The translations under genes were made by a program, and so were the position numbers. This document shows, one piece after another, positions 33,600-44,831 of a stretch of DNA of 64,000 bases (position 1 is the stretch's first letter; each line of letters opens with the position of its first letter). This DNA comes from Eublepharis macularius (Eukaryota > Chordata > Lepidosauria > Squamata > Eublepharidae), in contig NC_072800.1 of assembly GCF_028583425.1 (NCBI RefSeq), forward strand, positions 3,671,001 through 3,735,000, read 5' to 3'. Below the pieces are notes generated by a model that had not been told where the DNA came from, made no database searches, and worked only from the letters and a program-made list of their open reading frames with translations.

Positions 33600-34674
33600 A
33601 TATGTACATCACACATCTGTACTCAGTCCCTTCATAAGGCAATGTACTCTTTAAAGAGTTGCTATTGAACCTGTTTAATAGGCTGTCACAGTAGTAGAAA
33701 TAACAAGACAGTTTAATGTTAAAAAGCAGCCGTTGAATTGGATCAGGGCCATGAGACTGTGGCAGGGCGGGGGTTAATGATTTCATCACATGCCATTTCC
33801 CTCCCTTGATGGACTGATATGAGAGTTTGGTGAAAGGGAGGGGCTCCCTTAAGGGCCGCCACTGAATCAAGATTGCTCAGTGGCTGGGAAATGGAGCTCA
33901 CCACAGAGCTTGGCAGTTGCACGCATATTATTCTCATATATACTCTAGTTGTTACTTCTGTGCTTCAGGACAGAAAGTCGTCAGCTTGACAAGTATCTAT
34001 TTGCTGTCATGAATCTTGACATGCATCTTACACAATCAAATTGGATCCCGAGTGCATACCAAGGCCTTATTGCAAGAAATATACTCTCGATTATGTTCTC
34101 TTGTTGACCTCATCCTTTGTTTACAGGCTAGAAATACAGCTTCAGAAATGACTCCACAGTTTTGCACAGAAACATGCCACTCTGCCGTCATTCTGTTTCC
34201 TAACCCTGCTAAATTAACTACCTTGAGAACTCAGTCTTTATTTTTTCCCATTCTTGTTTCCTCTTAGACAACAGGCTCCATCATATAGCATCTCCACATG
34301 TTCAAAGACTGAGGGAAAATTGGACTTCCACTTCAAACAGCTTGAAAATGTTCCACAGGGGTTCTCAAACTTCCTACCTTCGATGAACCTTTTTCACCGT
34401 GGTTTATGAACTCCTGCATCTCAGAAGAGTCTGCAGCATGGGTTAGGAATCACCAACTTCCATATTATCAGGGATCACTCTAGTTTCCAGGCAAGTGCCC
34501 ACGGATGGGAAGTTTGTTTGGCTGCACAAATAGATCCCCTCATATGTGCCCGTGCTCCATAATAAACTTTGTGCTGTGTAGCAATAACTGCAATAGGAGA
34601 GCTCATTTTCTTAGACACAGTATTTATGAAGATTTACTTCGTAATTCATGGGACAATGCAAAAGCAAGGTGTAA
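33600..34674. other. Interval with no recognised gene
   Basis: Only short frames; the longest (121 codons, minus, ending 33505) runs into the hAT-like element. Confidence 0.45.
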
Positions 34675-34678
34675 CTCT

Positions 34679-35877
34679 TGTTACCAGAACTGCTCTTTTA
34701 TAGGGGAAATTAGCAAGCAGTTCGGCCTGAGCTAGCGCAGATCCTTAACCAGTGTATACCAGTGTCAGTCTTCCGGGATAAAAGAGAGGAGGCTAATATT
34801 CAAATAAATAGTGTTTACTGAAAGTGTTGCGTATGCCTAATATAGCACTTACATACATCCAACTTACACGAACTAAGAAACAAAGGTCAGAAGGAATCAA
34901 GAGACGTTTGTATTAGCAGGTTCCCACTTGAGATTGATGGAGGAGAGGCAATACGTTACCTGATCACGGCGAGAAGCAGAGATTCCAGCGGTGAGGATGG
35001 GGGGGGGGCAAAGTATAGCACCTGCAATATACACGCAGAGGGTCTATCTGGGTCTGGAGAGGGTGGGCGCGGCGCACACACATCTCGTGTCAGGCAGAGC
35101 CTACTTAAATAGCCAAAATGTGCCCTGAGGTGGAGGCTCTTTGGGGCTACCTCATGATGGTTCTCAGGATGTTTTCACAAAAGATATGATGGGTTAATAT
35201 CAGGAGTTTGATGGGTCACTTTAAAATCTAATTGTGTGATTGTGACACCCTTGGGGACCGGACAAAGGGAAGGGGTGCCGGGCAGGTTGATTGGATTTGC
35301 CAGGAAGCCGGATTGCTCTTGATGGGATCGGCTCGGAATGCCGATGCTTGATGAGCATGTTGATAAGCGTCCATTATTCGTCCTGTAGTCAGCACATTGC
35401 TGTTGTCCCGGAGCATTCTCAAGTGATCTGCATATCAAGGCAAGGCTTGACCTCAGAACGTGACAGGCACCTTGTGGCGAGATGGCAGACTTCGGGAAAA
35501 CTGCCCGTAGTAACTTCCTGCTGTCTGGGAACATGGCTGTCCCCTGGTTCGGTGTTTGTGGGCTCACTAGCCCGTTGCTTTGGGTAGGATGGCGGACCCA
35601 GGATTGTCCAGCGGTGGCTTCTCTGTGGGCACTGACCAGGGGGTTCCTGGCCCGTCTCAGAGAGAGTCCCTCCGGCTTGTGCGTTGTTGCTAGCTGCCAG
35701 GTCCATGGCCCAAGGAAAGTTCATGCCCAGCATAAGGCATGCAGCGGGTCTTGGGGCAAGAGAGAGAGAATCCATAATCCAGGGAGTCAGAGGGCAGGCA
35801 CTGGTGACAGAGTCCATAAGGCAGGAGACAGGCATAAGTAACAGAGTCCATTATTCAGAAGGGGGTGGCTGGCAACA
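34679..35877 (-). mobile_element. Solo LTR, family 1, copy B, with 4-bp duplication
   Basis: A 1199-bp unit. Read on the minus strand it begins TGTTGCCAGCCACC and ends GGTAACA, and the plus-strand duplication CTCT is exact at 34675-34678 and 35878-35881. TG...CA ends plus a 4-bp duplication are diagnostic of an LTR inserted by a retroviral-type integrase. There is no internal retroviral sequence, so LTR-LTR recombination has removed it. It matches 13055-14249 along its whole length. The long frames inside are conserved only because the copies are recent. Confidence 0.88.
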
Positions 35878-35881
35878 CTCT

Positions 35882-36085
35882 AAAGTGTCAAACTTTAAAA
35901 CAATTTCCTTCATTAGTACAAACTTGAACAAGCTTTTTATAGACCTTGATTAACACTTGATAGGCAAGCAAGTTTCGATCAACCTGAAGACAGCCAGGTA
36001 GAAATCCCTGGTCACAGGTGATTCAACAAGATCTTTTGGGATGGCAAGTGTGACTTAAAACAACCTCAGCACCATAACTCAGCAA
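35882..36085. other. Short interval with no recognised element
   Basis: AT-rich; nothing recognised. Confidence 0.4.
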
Positions 36086-36200
36086 TGAGCTTACAGAATG
36101 GATATTATGATTGTTTGATTTTATTGTGATTTTAAATTGTATTTATTTTTTATGTAACCTGCCCTGAGCCTGTACACAGGGAGAACGAGCTAAAAATTGA
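36086..36200 (+). mobile_element. L2-like LINE 3' tail
   Basis: TTTTATGTAACCTGCCCTGA, GCCTGTACACAGGGAGAACG and AGCTAAAAATTGAA follow the tail pattern seen at 11200 and 20860. Confidence 0.55.
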
Positions 36201-37194
36201 ACAGAAGAGCCTGTTGGCCACTGCTGATCTACTCGTTTGAGGACTACCAAGAGCCTTTGATGAAGTGCCAGTGCTCTCGAGAAGTAGAGATGATGGAGAA
36301 TTTTGGAACTGGGGATGCTTGGAAATAAACAATTTCTGTCCGGACCTCGAAGGCCAGACTCCACAATGAGCTCACACACCCACACCAGTCCTGTCTGCCA
36401 GTTTCTCTTCCCAAACAAACTTAGCATTGCATTTAGGAGGAAACTGGGGCAAGAGAAAACTGGCTGTGCAAAACAGGATTTTTTTAGTCAGATGCGTTAA
36501 TATTCGCGCTACTTGTGTTAAGAAATCCAGTAGTCATTTCCTTTTGTTTTGATGGCAAGCATTTTCTCACATGAACTGCACTCACCCATGGACTTGGGAT
36601 AAAATTATCATTCCCTCTCACCTGTAGGGACCCGTCCTTCTGTGTTGCAGGTATACAGGCAAAAACGTTCTGGAGGCAACTGGAATTCTCGCTGGCACTG
36701 CTGGCACTGAGAGGTGCGAGTTGGCACAGGAAGGACTGCTTCAAGAACAAACGGGAGTTGGGTTCATTCTAAATATATTCATTTGATTCTATGCTCTCCT
36801 TCCTCCAAGGTGCTTCCTCTGCTTCAAGACAGCAGAGACAAAGCCAAGACCTAATAGGCATGAAAGGCAGAACAATAACAAACCATGTCTGCAATGAGTA
36901 GTTCAAAATTCCATTAACACCTTGAAACAATAAAGATAGGTTAACACAAGAGCAACATTACTAAAGTGTGTTTGCAAATGCAAGGTACACTATCCTCTGA
37001 TACTATGGCCAATGCAAAACAACAAGTGGTAGAGGCAAATGATTCTTCTGCAATACAAGTTATAAATCAAGAGAGAAAACAATTTCAACTAATTTCAACT
37101 GTGAATAAACTGTGTAGTGTCTTAAATACTGGATATGAAACTTTAAATTCCCATATCATGCTAACAGTTCTAAAACAGACAAATTCATCATGAA
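36201..37194. other. Interval with no recognised gene
   Basis: Nothing recognised. Confidence 0.45.
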
Positions 37195-37330
37195 GGTCAA
37201 GAAGAAATACAAGAAGAGGCTGGATGGATATCTGTCAGGGATGCTTTAGGCTCATCCTGCATTGGGCAGGGGGTTGGACTAGATGGTCTGTATGGCCCCT
37301 TCCAACTCTATGAATCTGTGACTCAAGAAG
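37195..37330 (+). mobile_element. CR1-like LINE 3' end
   Basis: AAGAGGCTGGATGGATATCT, GCATTGGGCAGGGGGTTGGA, CTAGATGGTCTGTATGGCCC and TTCCAACTCTATGAATCTGT are the standard order of a CR1 3' end. Confidence 0.85.
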
Positions 37331-38371
37331 CTGTGTCTTTAAGATATATGGATGAACTGATGGGGATTTTATCATTAAAGATACACCGAGGGTTCTCATT
37401 TTTTTCCGTACTATCAAAGATCCTCCAATTACACCCACAGTTTTAGGTTCTGGTGCTACTCTGCTTTGGAAATCGTATCGCTTGATCAGCTATACATACT
37501 CAGCTATACATACATACTCATGACTGGATGGTAACATCAAATGCATGTGGAAGTGAGCCAAACCATGAAAGATCAAACACTGCAGAGAGAATTTTTACAT
37601 CACCTCAAGTGGGAGGCCTTTCAGAAATTCAGCTGGGATTAACCAAGTTAGAAAAAAACCACATTTTATGGAAATGGACAGACTCCTAACATACCAGGGA
37701 GCAAGTAGTCAAGAATGAATTTAGGCATACAGAGATGTGAGCCACAACTGCTGCCTGGAAGCCTAATAGAGTTGGGAAAGGGGGGCTGAAGAAACAAAAC
37801 AATAAGAACAAATACAAGAGCCAGCCTCTCTCCAGAAACGTTCACGCTGTTTGGTAGCATTTCTGTGTGTTGTCTCAGTGATTCCACTTCTTGAAGCAAA
37901 GTTAGCAAGTGGAGAATTCTTATAAAGGTTTTCCTGATTTTTGGAAAGATTTGACTAATGTGTAGTGAAAATGTAGAAAGAGAACAGAGCAAGCTTAAAG
38001 CTTTGTTGGTGAGGCACCCCTTGAAATCACCCACTGTTAAATAACCGACCCCTGACCTGTGCAGTGGTGTGGCACATATTCCAGTCCCGCACTCTGCCAC
38101 ATCGCGGTGATTGCCATGGCAATTTGTGTCTGCGGAGTCCTCAGGTTCTAGGGGAATTATTTATGCATTTATTCAAGAGATTTCTATGCTGGCTCATCTG
38201 AGTACTGCTTGTGACAGCTTACAATTAAAATACTAAGTCTCGGGGACTCATCAGTGCAGGGGCATTATTTTAAACAGTCACAGGGAGGTTAAAACCTCGT
38301 TGACTGAATTAAAGCAATGCATTAACCACTAGATCACAGCACTACTTGGTAACTGAATGCTCCATTACAAC
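37331..38371. other. Interval with no recognised gene
   Basis: The 144-codon minus-strand frame 37666-38100 has a hydrophobic middle but no domain that I know. I do not call it a gene. Confidence 0.4.
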
Positions 38372-38412
38372 CAGGGCTTTTTTTCTGGGAAAAGAGGTGG
38401 TTGAACTCTCTA
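38372..38412 (-). mobile_element. hAT-like element, one terminus only
   Basis: CAGGGCTTTTTTTCTGGGAA and AAGAGGTGGTTGAACTC match the end of the copy at 49108; similarity then stops abruptly. Confidence 0.75.
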
Positions 38413-39389
38413 TTATTGTATGTGCTTCCCGGAAATGCATGACGACATCCGCTTCCCGGAACCCAGCACCATGCATTATGACGAGATAAATGTTAGTAAG
38501 CTTGGGAAATTACAGTATTATGAGAAAGGATTTTTTCCCTTTCTATATCCTCTACAAAAAGTGAAATCTTCCATTCCCTTTCCCAAACATTTCATTTCTT
38601 TCCAATCATATTTTAAAATACGCAAGAAGGAGGGGGCCTCTAAAAATCCAAAACCCATCTCACAGATCTAAATTCTAACAGATTCCCTCTGCCAGCATAG
38701 AAAAAAAAATCCAAAGTTCTTTCTCAAAATTCCACAGTCCGAAATTCCTAATCTAATTAATATTGACTTTTTCAAATTTTCAGGGAGGGTTTTGCTTTAC
38801 TGGAGCAAATCAAAATTAGATACTCAACTTTAGCTGCATTCGATCTATACTTAGTTTAAAAATGGCTTTTTTTTGTTTCCTGCCAACTGTACCTTACCAA
38901 TGGCTAAGCTGTTGTGACATTGTGAAATGCTAATAAATATTCCAATGTCCCAGACAAAAAATATTCATAAAACTTCCTTAACACCATATGACCACTGCAA
39001 GTTCAGTGATGTTAATCAGCTGAGGGTGGGGAGAACCATTTGAGTTACAGCTGTTAAGATATAAGAACACCTATATGCTGATGAATATATTGATGAAAGC
39101 CTTCTGTGACTTGGACACAGCTATCCATTCCTAGCATAAAACTGGAATAACCATAACTGATATTTTAACTAATACAAAAAACCATAACTGATATATTTAA
39201 CTAACACTGAACCAATCTGCATTCAAAAGCTGTGGGAACCACAACAATGTCAACTTCAGTCAACAAAAGAATGAAAGCAACACACACGCACACACACATA
39301 CATGCACAGCCCCACCCACCCCCATGAAAAGAAAGCAGAATGAACTCAAAGCAACACACACACACACACACAGCCGCCCACCCTCCACA
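38413..39389. other. Interval with no recognised gene; CA repeats near the right end
   Basis: CA-rich microsatellites at 39279-39303 and 39353-39373. ATAACTGATAT words are repeated at 39150-39195. Confidence 0.5.
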
Positions 39390-39483
39390 GCCCAGTTCTC
39401 GCACGAAATCGCGCCAGGAAGACGCTGTCGTTCCAGGAGCTTGGCGCGATGTTCCGTAGTCGGTAAGCAGTGTGAAAATGGCC
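39390..39483. mobile_element. Snap-back DNA element, GGCC family, one arm
   Basis: It contains GGCGCGATGTTCCGTAGTCG and ends GTAAGCAGTGTGAAAATGGCC, as in the right arm of the copy at 61661. The left arm is not recognisable. Confidence 0.6.
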
Positions 39484-39559
39484 GGCAAGTAGTGAGGTTG
39501 GTGCTCTAACGCATCACTCTTCCACATTTAGGCATCAGCTCTGCTTAACAGGATTCTCT

Positions 39560-39795
39560 AACAGAGCTCAGAATTTATTTATTTATTTTATACCCCCACC
39601 TTTCTCCCCAATGGGCATCCAACACAGCTTACATCATTCTCCTCGCCTCCATTTTTTCAACCCTGCGAGGTAGGCTGGGCTGGGAATGTGTGACTCGCTT
39701 AAGATCACCCGTTGAGTCTCCATGGCAGAGTAGGGGATCGAACCTGAGTAGCCCAAGTCCTTGTCCATCAGTCCAGTCAGTACCCCACATCGATA
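39560..39795 (-). mobile_element. tRNA-derived SINE, minus strand
   Basis: A TTTATTTATTTA tail, then TTTCTCCCCAATGGGCATCC, CATTCTCCTCGCCTCC, CTGCGAGGTAGGCTGGGCTG and GGGGATCGAACCTGAG, whose reverse contains a good B box GGTTCGATCCC. Confidence 0.75.
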
Positions 39796-40042
39796 TATAA
39801 GCTATATGGATATATATCATTCACACCCTAACATTGCAACATTAACGTAGCATTAATGTTACAACGAGGCTGCGGCATTCATAATTTTGGAAATATTTTC
39901 CACTGATGTTTGCAGTAACTCAGAGCTTCTGTTTCTCTCTCTCACCTGTTGCTTTGGTACCATTTTCTTTTGGCTTTATTTTCCCCTCAATGTTCAGAGC
40001 CAGTCAGTAATCCTCTAGGGACCCCTCAGGTGGTAACAACAA

Positions 40043-40120
40043 CAACATTCGATTTATATACCGCCCTTCAGGACAACTTAATGCCCACTCAGAGAGGTTT
40101 TGCAAAGTATGTTATTATTA
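40043..40120 (-). mobile_element. tRNA-derived SINE 3' part, target of the provirus insertion
   Basis: CATTCGATTTATATACCGCC, CTTCAGGACAACTTAATGCC and CACTCAGAGAGGTTTTGCAA are the reverse of the SINE tail at 12000-12070. After the provirus the next SINE bases, ATTATCCCC, resume at 47292. The retrovirus thus inserted into this SINE. Confidence 0.8.
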
Positions 40121-40750
40121 TGTAGCCGAGGAAATTGGTAAATTTAACACATAGCCAATAGTTATGAACAATGGTCTCTCTAATCACTTTCAGCTTGCTT
40201 CAAACAGCTTGTCTCTTGCTTAAATTTAACACTGTCTGTTATTCTTAGCTAATTGAATTTATGTAGACCAAGGAAGTTGTTTTAGGACCGAGGAAATTGT
40301 TTTATTAACTAATAAGTGTTATAATACTGTTCTGATTAACTAACATTTAGAAGGATTAGGTAAATCTTTCTTCAGTATAAAATACAGCTGACAAGCTGAC
40401 TCAGCTAGATACTGTTGAAACAGGAAGCCTGTAGCTTGAAAAAGAGGAAGTCACAGCATTGTGTATCTCAGAATAGACTGCTTAAAAGACAAGACTGATG
40501 ATTTATGAGAATATGTCTGAATTTATGCCGCACTAAGGAAAGGTCATGTCTGGAGCAATGGTCTTGATGATAAGGATTTTGTTATCTAAAATAACCTGCA
40601 CTCAAAATGAAAGCAGAAGCAATGTAGACATGTTTATCTAAAATGTCAGTTGAAGTGCCTCGCTGTTAAATGAGAAAACAGATGTATTTTATATGAAATG
40701 AGCTCAGCTTACCCGGATACCAACACCATGTGATGTGTCTATATGCTGAA

Positions 40751-40761
40751 TGTATAAAATG
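40751..40761 (+). promoter_or_regulatory. LTR TATA box
   Basis: TGTATAAAATG lies about 70 bp before the AATAAA of the same LTR, a normal U3/R spacing. The same site is in the 3' LTR at 47149-47159. Confidence 0.75.
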
Positions 40762-40825
40762 AGGAACTGTGAATGAATCGAGAGCTCAGTTCTTTGTGGT
40801 GATAGCCACACTGGGCTCTGCCGGC

Positions 40826-40831
40826 AATAAA
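40826..40831 (+). promoter_or_regulatory. LTR polyadenylation signal
   Basis: AATAAA in R, in the order expected after the TATA box. Its 3' LTR counterpart is at 47224-47229. Confidence 0.75.
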
Positions 40832-40896
40832 CATCATTCCTTCCTGAAGATTCTGTTTGGTCTCAATTCTTGGGAACACGAAACCCTGCTACATTT

Positions 40897-40919
40897 TGGG
40901 GGCTCGTTCTTCCGGGATT
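40897..40919 (+). promoter_or_regulatory. Primer binding site, tRNA-Pro type with extra bases
   Basis: It begins 3 nt after the LTR. TGGGGGCTCGT matches the standard tRNA-Pro primer site and CCGGGAT closes it, but TTCT (or TCTT) lies between the two halves. Gammaretrovirus-like elements often use tRNA-Pro. Confidence 0.75.
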
Positions 40920-41458
40920 GAGGGGACCATTGGGGTGCCCCCTTGACCCCCAGTCCGTGGCCGCTGGTTCTAGACTGGTAGTGGACCTGTGGGCGCCCCC
41001 TGAGTTTTTCAGGAGCAGGCCCTGCCTTCCTCGGGTGTCAGCGGTGCGCCACTGGGGCGTCAACGACCCGGTGACGGAATCAGGAACGAGTGATCCAGGA
41101 AAGTCCCGGGACAAGTAAGTATGGAGTAACTGGGGTTACCGTTTCCTTTTGAAACGAAGAGGGGCTTGATCACCCCCTAGCACGGCCCAAGTAGGGGAGT
41201 CGGTGGGACTCTTCCGAACCCGCTGTTGCTGTAGGTACTGGGTTGGAAACTTGTCGTGTGAATGACACGAGTGGAACGCCCTAGGGCGATCGGTGTAATT
41301 GAATCTCTGAGACGCAGTTCCTGGCTGGGCGACTTCGTCAGGTCGTCAAAGACGAGAAGCGTTTGCGTAGGGACCCCTGAGAAACAGACCCCCTACTGTT
41401 TCTTGCTGTTATTTGTTCTCCCTAGTCTGTCTTGTCTTGTCTGGGCTCTGTGTTGATA
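40920..41458 (+). other. Retroviral leader with a consensus splice donor
   Basis: The untranslated leader is about 540 bp. GTAAGT at 41115-41120 is a perfect splice-donor consensus, in the place where simple retroviruses have the donor for the env mRNA. The packaging signal should be in this region, but I cannot identify it by eye. Confidence 0.6.
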
Positions 41459-43211
41459 ATGGGTGGTTCATGCTCATCCCCAGAAAATACCCCCCTGGCA
41501 TTGATGTTGAAACATTTCCAGGAGGTGTGTGGAGGATGGGTCCAGTCAGGGGAGAATCCAACCCCTGAGCTGTTGGAAATTTTCTGTACCTTAGAGTGGC
41601 CTACATTTGATTTAGGCAGGCCAAAGGAAGGGACTTTTGATGAAACAACTGCCCTAGATGTTTATCACTTTACTCTTAAGTATCATGATGATCAGATTAT
41701 ATATGCACAGTCATGGTTTGATACTTGTTTGAATCCCCCTCCCTGGGTTAAGAACTGGCCGGGGTACCGGGCTAGGAAGAAGGAGGTGCAGCTTATGGCC
41801 CTAGGGAAAGGAAGGAGGATGAATCCACAGTCAAGAAGGCGACCACCAAAGGGAGGCATTTATCCTGTGGTGCCAGTAAAACGAGATACTGCCTGCCCCA
41901 CTGCCCCTCTAGAAGCTAGACTCCAGCCAAAGGCTAAACCTGTTAAACAAACCCAAGAAGAAGAGGTGCCCCCACCACCATATGCTCCCTCACTGCCTAG
42001 AGGAGGAGAGAGAGTGGAAGGGCCTGTAAAAGAGCAAGTAGGGGGAGCTGGGGGTGGACCAAGAAACCCCTCCAATACTACCCCTGCCAAAACCAGATCT
42101 TAAACACGGAAAGAAGATGCAGAGGCAGAAGATGAGTATAAAGATATCCCAGAGCTAGAAAAAGAAGGGGGAGAGAGCAATGTCTATCCCTTGAAGGAAA
42201 CTAAAGCCTGTCCCCTAAGAGAGACAATGGACCCTCGCTCTGGGACCTTGCACTTAATATATATACCATTTACAACTACTGATCTGTACAATTGGAAGAC
42301 TCAAACACCTCCATTCTCAGATCAGCCAGAACCGGTGACTACTTTGTTTCAGTCCATAATTAATAGTCATAAACCAACTTGGCAGGACTGTAACCAGCTC
42401 CTGATCACGTTCTTCAATACAGAGGAACGCAAACGTATTATACAAGGAGCTAGGAAATACCTAGCAAAGCTAGTGAAAGAAGGGGAGGATGCAGAAACAA
42501 AAGGTGAAAAAGGCATTTCCCATGGCAGATCCAAACTGGGATGCCAATGAGAGGGAAGGCTTGGCTAGACTAACCGGGTACCAGCAAGCCCTGATGCAAG
42601 GAATAAAGGCTGCAGGGAAAAAGGCAACTGATATGAGAAAAATACAAGAGTGTCAACAAGGACCAAATGAGCCTCCCAGTGCTTTCCTAGAAAGGGTCTA
42701 CCAGACCTACCGTCAATACACTCCCTATGTCCCAGAAGCAGAAGAAAATAGGAGAATGGTTTTGAACATTTTTGTCACCCAAGCAGCAGAGGACATTAGA
42801 AGGAAAATACAAAAGCAAGAAGGGTTCCTGGGAATGAATATAGAGCAGCTGCTTAAAATTGCCCATAAAGTTTTTTCTAATTGTGAACAGGAAGCACAAA
42901 GAGAGACCAATAGGAAAATGAAAAAGAAGGCAGAATTGCTGGCTGTAGCACCGGCCCAGCAGCCCCAACAGGGACAGTACCCCCCTGGAAGGGGACGTAT
43001 AGGGGGTACCCTGAGAGAGAGAAGAGGAGGCAGACAGCCCCTAGATTTTGAAACATGTGTGTGGTGTTTTAAAAGAGGGCATTGGAAAGATGAGTGCAAA
43101 AAGAGGCTACAGAGTATCAGGGGATGTGGAAGAGGACGAGATGATAGAAGAAGGAAAAGATGGGACCCCCAGAGCCGAGGGGAAGTCCGAAATGGAATGT
43201 ATAAAAGATGA
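41459..43211 (+). pseudogene. gag: Endogenous retrovirus gag, broken
   Basis: I place the start at the ATG at 41459, because MGG fits an N-myristoylation signal; an upstream in-frame ATG at 41432 is open too. Matrix features follow: a LEIFCTLEWPTFDLG-like block and a PPPW segment. A late-domain motif PPPPY ends at 41983. A TAA at 42101-42103 interrupts the frame, which continues as capsid (DLYNWKTQTPPFS; HKPTWQDCNQLL). Near 42490-42530 a one-base shift moves the reading to the frame of 42489-43211. That frame carries the rest of capsid (QGPNEPPSAFLERV) and one CCHC zinc knuckle, CX2CX4HX4C, at 43056-43097, in a basic nucleocapsid tail. The domain order and single knuckle point to a gammaretrovirus-like (class I) element. 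Two lesions make it unable to give a full Gag. Confidence 0.93.
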
Positions 43212-43334
43212 GGACCAGCCATGGAAGCAGCATTAAGAAAGAACAAATATGGGTGGCAAATAAACTCTGAATGGGACGAAGAATGGGAGGCATAGGCCAG
43301 ACTGAGCACCTTCAATCTTGGCCCCCAGGAGCCC

Positions 43335-43462
43335 ATGGTTAAAATTTGCATGGGGAGCCAAAATATTTCTTTCTTAACGGACACTGGAGCTGAACGTTCA
43401 GTAGTAACTCAGCCAGTAGTCCCAGTGACAGATAAAACAATCATTGTAAGGGGATTTGTTAT
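43335..43462 (+). pseudogene. pro: Retroviral protease, truncated
   Basis: After MVKICMG the frame reads ISFLTDTGAERSVV; the catalytic DTGA is at 43380-43391, followed by VTQPVVPVTDKTIIVRGF. The sequence then passes within a few bases (about 43460) into the late part of reverse transcriptase. The flap and the C-terminal half of the protease are therefore missing, and a dimer could not form an active enzyme. Confidence 0.85.
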
Positions 43463-44291
43463 GAGGCTACCCAGAAGTTGCTAAAGGTGCTATACAAAGC
43501 TGGCTACAAAGTGTCACAGAAGAAAGCACAGCTCTGTCAGCCCCAAGTAAAATATTTGGGATTTGATATATCAGAAGGAATCAGGTCCCTGGGCCATGAA
43601 TGCAAGGAAGCAGTCTGCTCCATTCCAGAGCCCTCCTCCAGGAGGTGAGTGTGTGAATTTCTGGGGTCTGCAGGGTATTGCCAAATTTGGATTCCCAACT
43701 TTGCAGAAACAGCAAAGCCCCTTTATGAAGCTACAAAGGGGGGAGAACGGGATCCTTTTTCTGTGGGGAAAAGAGCAGAAGCAAGCATTCCAGACTCTTA
43801 AAGGACAGTTGCTGGAAGCCCCTGCCCTGGGTCTGCCAGACCTTATGAAGCCTTTTTGCTTGTCTGTGCATAAGAGGAATGGCACAGCAGCTGGAGTATT
43901 AACCCAGCGTCTGGGAAATTAGGAAAGGCCAGTAGCATACCTGTCTAAGCAGTTGGATGCTGTAGCAAAAGGCTGGCCAGCCTGTCTCCATGCTGTAGCA
44001 GCCACAGCAGAGCTAGTCAAAGATTCGCAGAAGCTGACTTTGGGACAGAAGGTCTGTGTTAAAGTCCCACATTCTGTGCTCGCCCTGATGGACTACAGGG
44101 AAGAGATTCGTTCACAAATGTATGCATGACCACGTATCAGAGATTGCTGAAAACCCACAAGTGAAGCTAACTGTAATTAGTGCTCTCAACTCAGCATCCT
44201 GACTGCCAGTAGATGAGGAGAGCCCAACCCTTGATTGTCTCCGAACCATTAATGAAGTTTACTCTAGCCGAAAGGACCTGACTGATGTCCC
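43463..44291 (+). pseudogene. pol: Reverse transcriptase, thumb and connection remnant
   Basis: The reading EATQKLLKVLYKAGYKVSQK (about 43463-43520), then QVKYLGFDISEG, then, past a [23 protein letters not shown] corresponds to the region after the polymerase active site. A frame change near 43750 leads to [20 protein letters not shown] and KPFCLSVHKRNGTAAGVL, then [20 protein letters not shown] (connection). The fingers and palm, with the YXDD box, are absent. The deletion joins protease to RT near 43460. More stops occur, e.g. at 43920. Confidence 0.88.
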
Positions 44292-44831
44292 ATGCCAAAC
44301 CCAGATATTGATTATTTTACTGATGGCAGCAGCTTTGTCGAAAATGGGGTTAGAAACGCAAGGTATGCAGTAGTAACTTGGACAAAGAATATAGAAGCTA
44401 AACCCTTGCCACCCAATACCTCTGCTCAGAAAGCTGAACTTATTGCGTTAACCAGAGCCCTTCAGCTAGCAGAGGGATTGAAAGTTAATATTTGGACTGA
44501 CTCTAAATATGTATTTCTGACCCTGCATGCCCATGGAGCTTTGTATAAAGAAAAGGGCCTCATTACTGCTTCAGGGAGAGGAATTAAAAATGGACCTGAG
44601 ATTTTGCAACTGCTCCAAGCCGTAAATGCCCCACTGAAAGTAGCTGTTATGCACTGCCGTGCCCACCAGAAGCCACTGAGCCCAGTGGTAAAAGGGAACC
44701 GTCGGGCAGATGAAGCAGCTAAGGCGGCTGCCAGGGAAGAGTATTTACAGTCGTTGAGCCTTCAGTGCCCTCTTTTCCAAGTCCAGATGTCTGATTGGAC
44801 TCCAAAGTATTCCCATGAGGAGGAGGACTAA
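44292..44831 (+). pseudogene. pol: RNase H domain of pol, open over 179 codons
   Basis: The acidic catalytic residues are all visible in order: D in DYFTDGSS, E in KAELIALT, D in IWTDSKYV and D in NRRADEAA. It covers nearly the whole RNase H domain, with the basic loop region (YKEKGLITASGRGIKNG) and an MHCRAHQK segment. It is the best-preserved enzyme domain in the provirus, but the polymerase before it is deleted and the integrase after it is broken. TAA at 44829-44831 closes the frame. The ATG at 44292 is only the first one in the open frame and not a real start. Confidence 0.9.

Larger units (their letters stand above)
40121..40893 (+). mobile_element. 5' LTR of the endogenous retrovirus
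   Basis: The 773-bp LTR begins TGTAGCC and ends GCTACA. By eye I found no difference from the 3' LTR at 46519-47291, which has the same length. U3 holds a tandem pair of ACCRAGGAARTTGTTTTA-type units (about 40267-40303). The core promoter TGTATAAAATG is at 40751-40761 and the polyadenylation word AATAAA at 40826-40831, so R starts in between and U5 is short. ATTA (40117-40120) is the left target duplication. Confidence 0.97.

Noticed and set aside
13055..35877. The two 1.2-kb copies as LTRs of one 22.8-kb element
   Set aside because: Copy B has its own 4-bp duplication, and the sequence between is a mixture of unrelated repeats without retroviral genes.
37666..38100. 144-codon minus-strand frame with a hydrophobic segment
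   Set aside because: No family recognised; length is within chance for 64 kb in six frames, and no promoter or splice context is visible.
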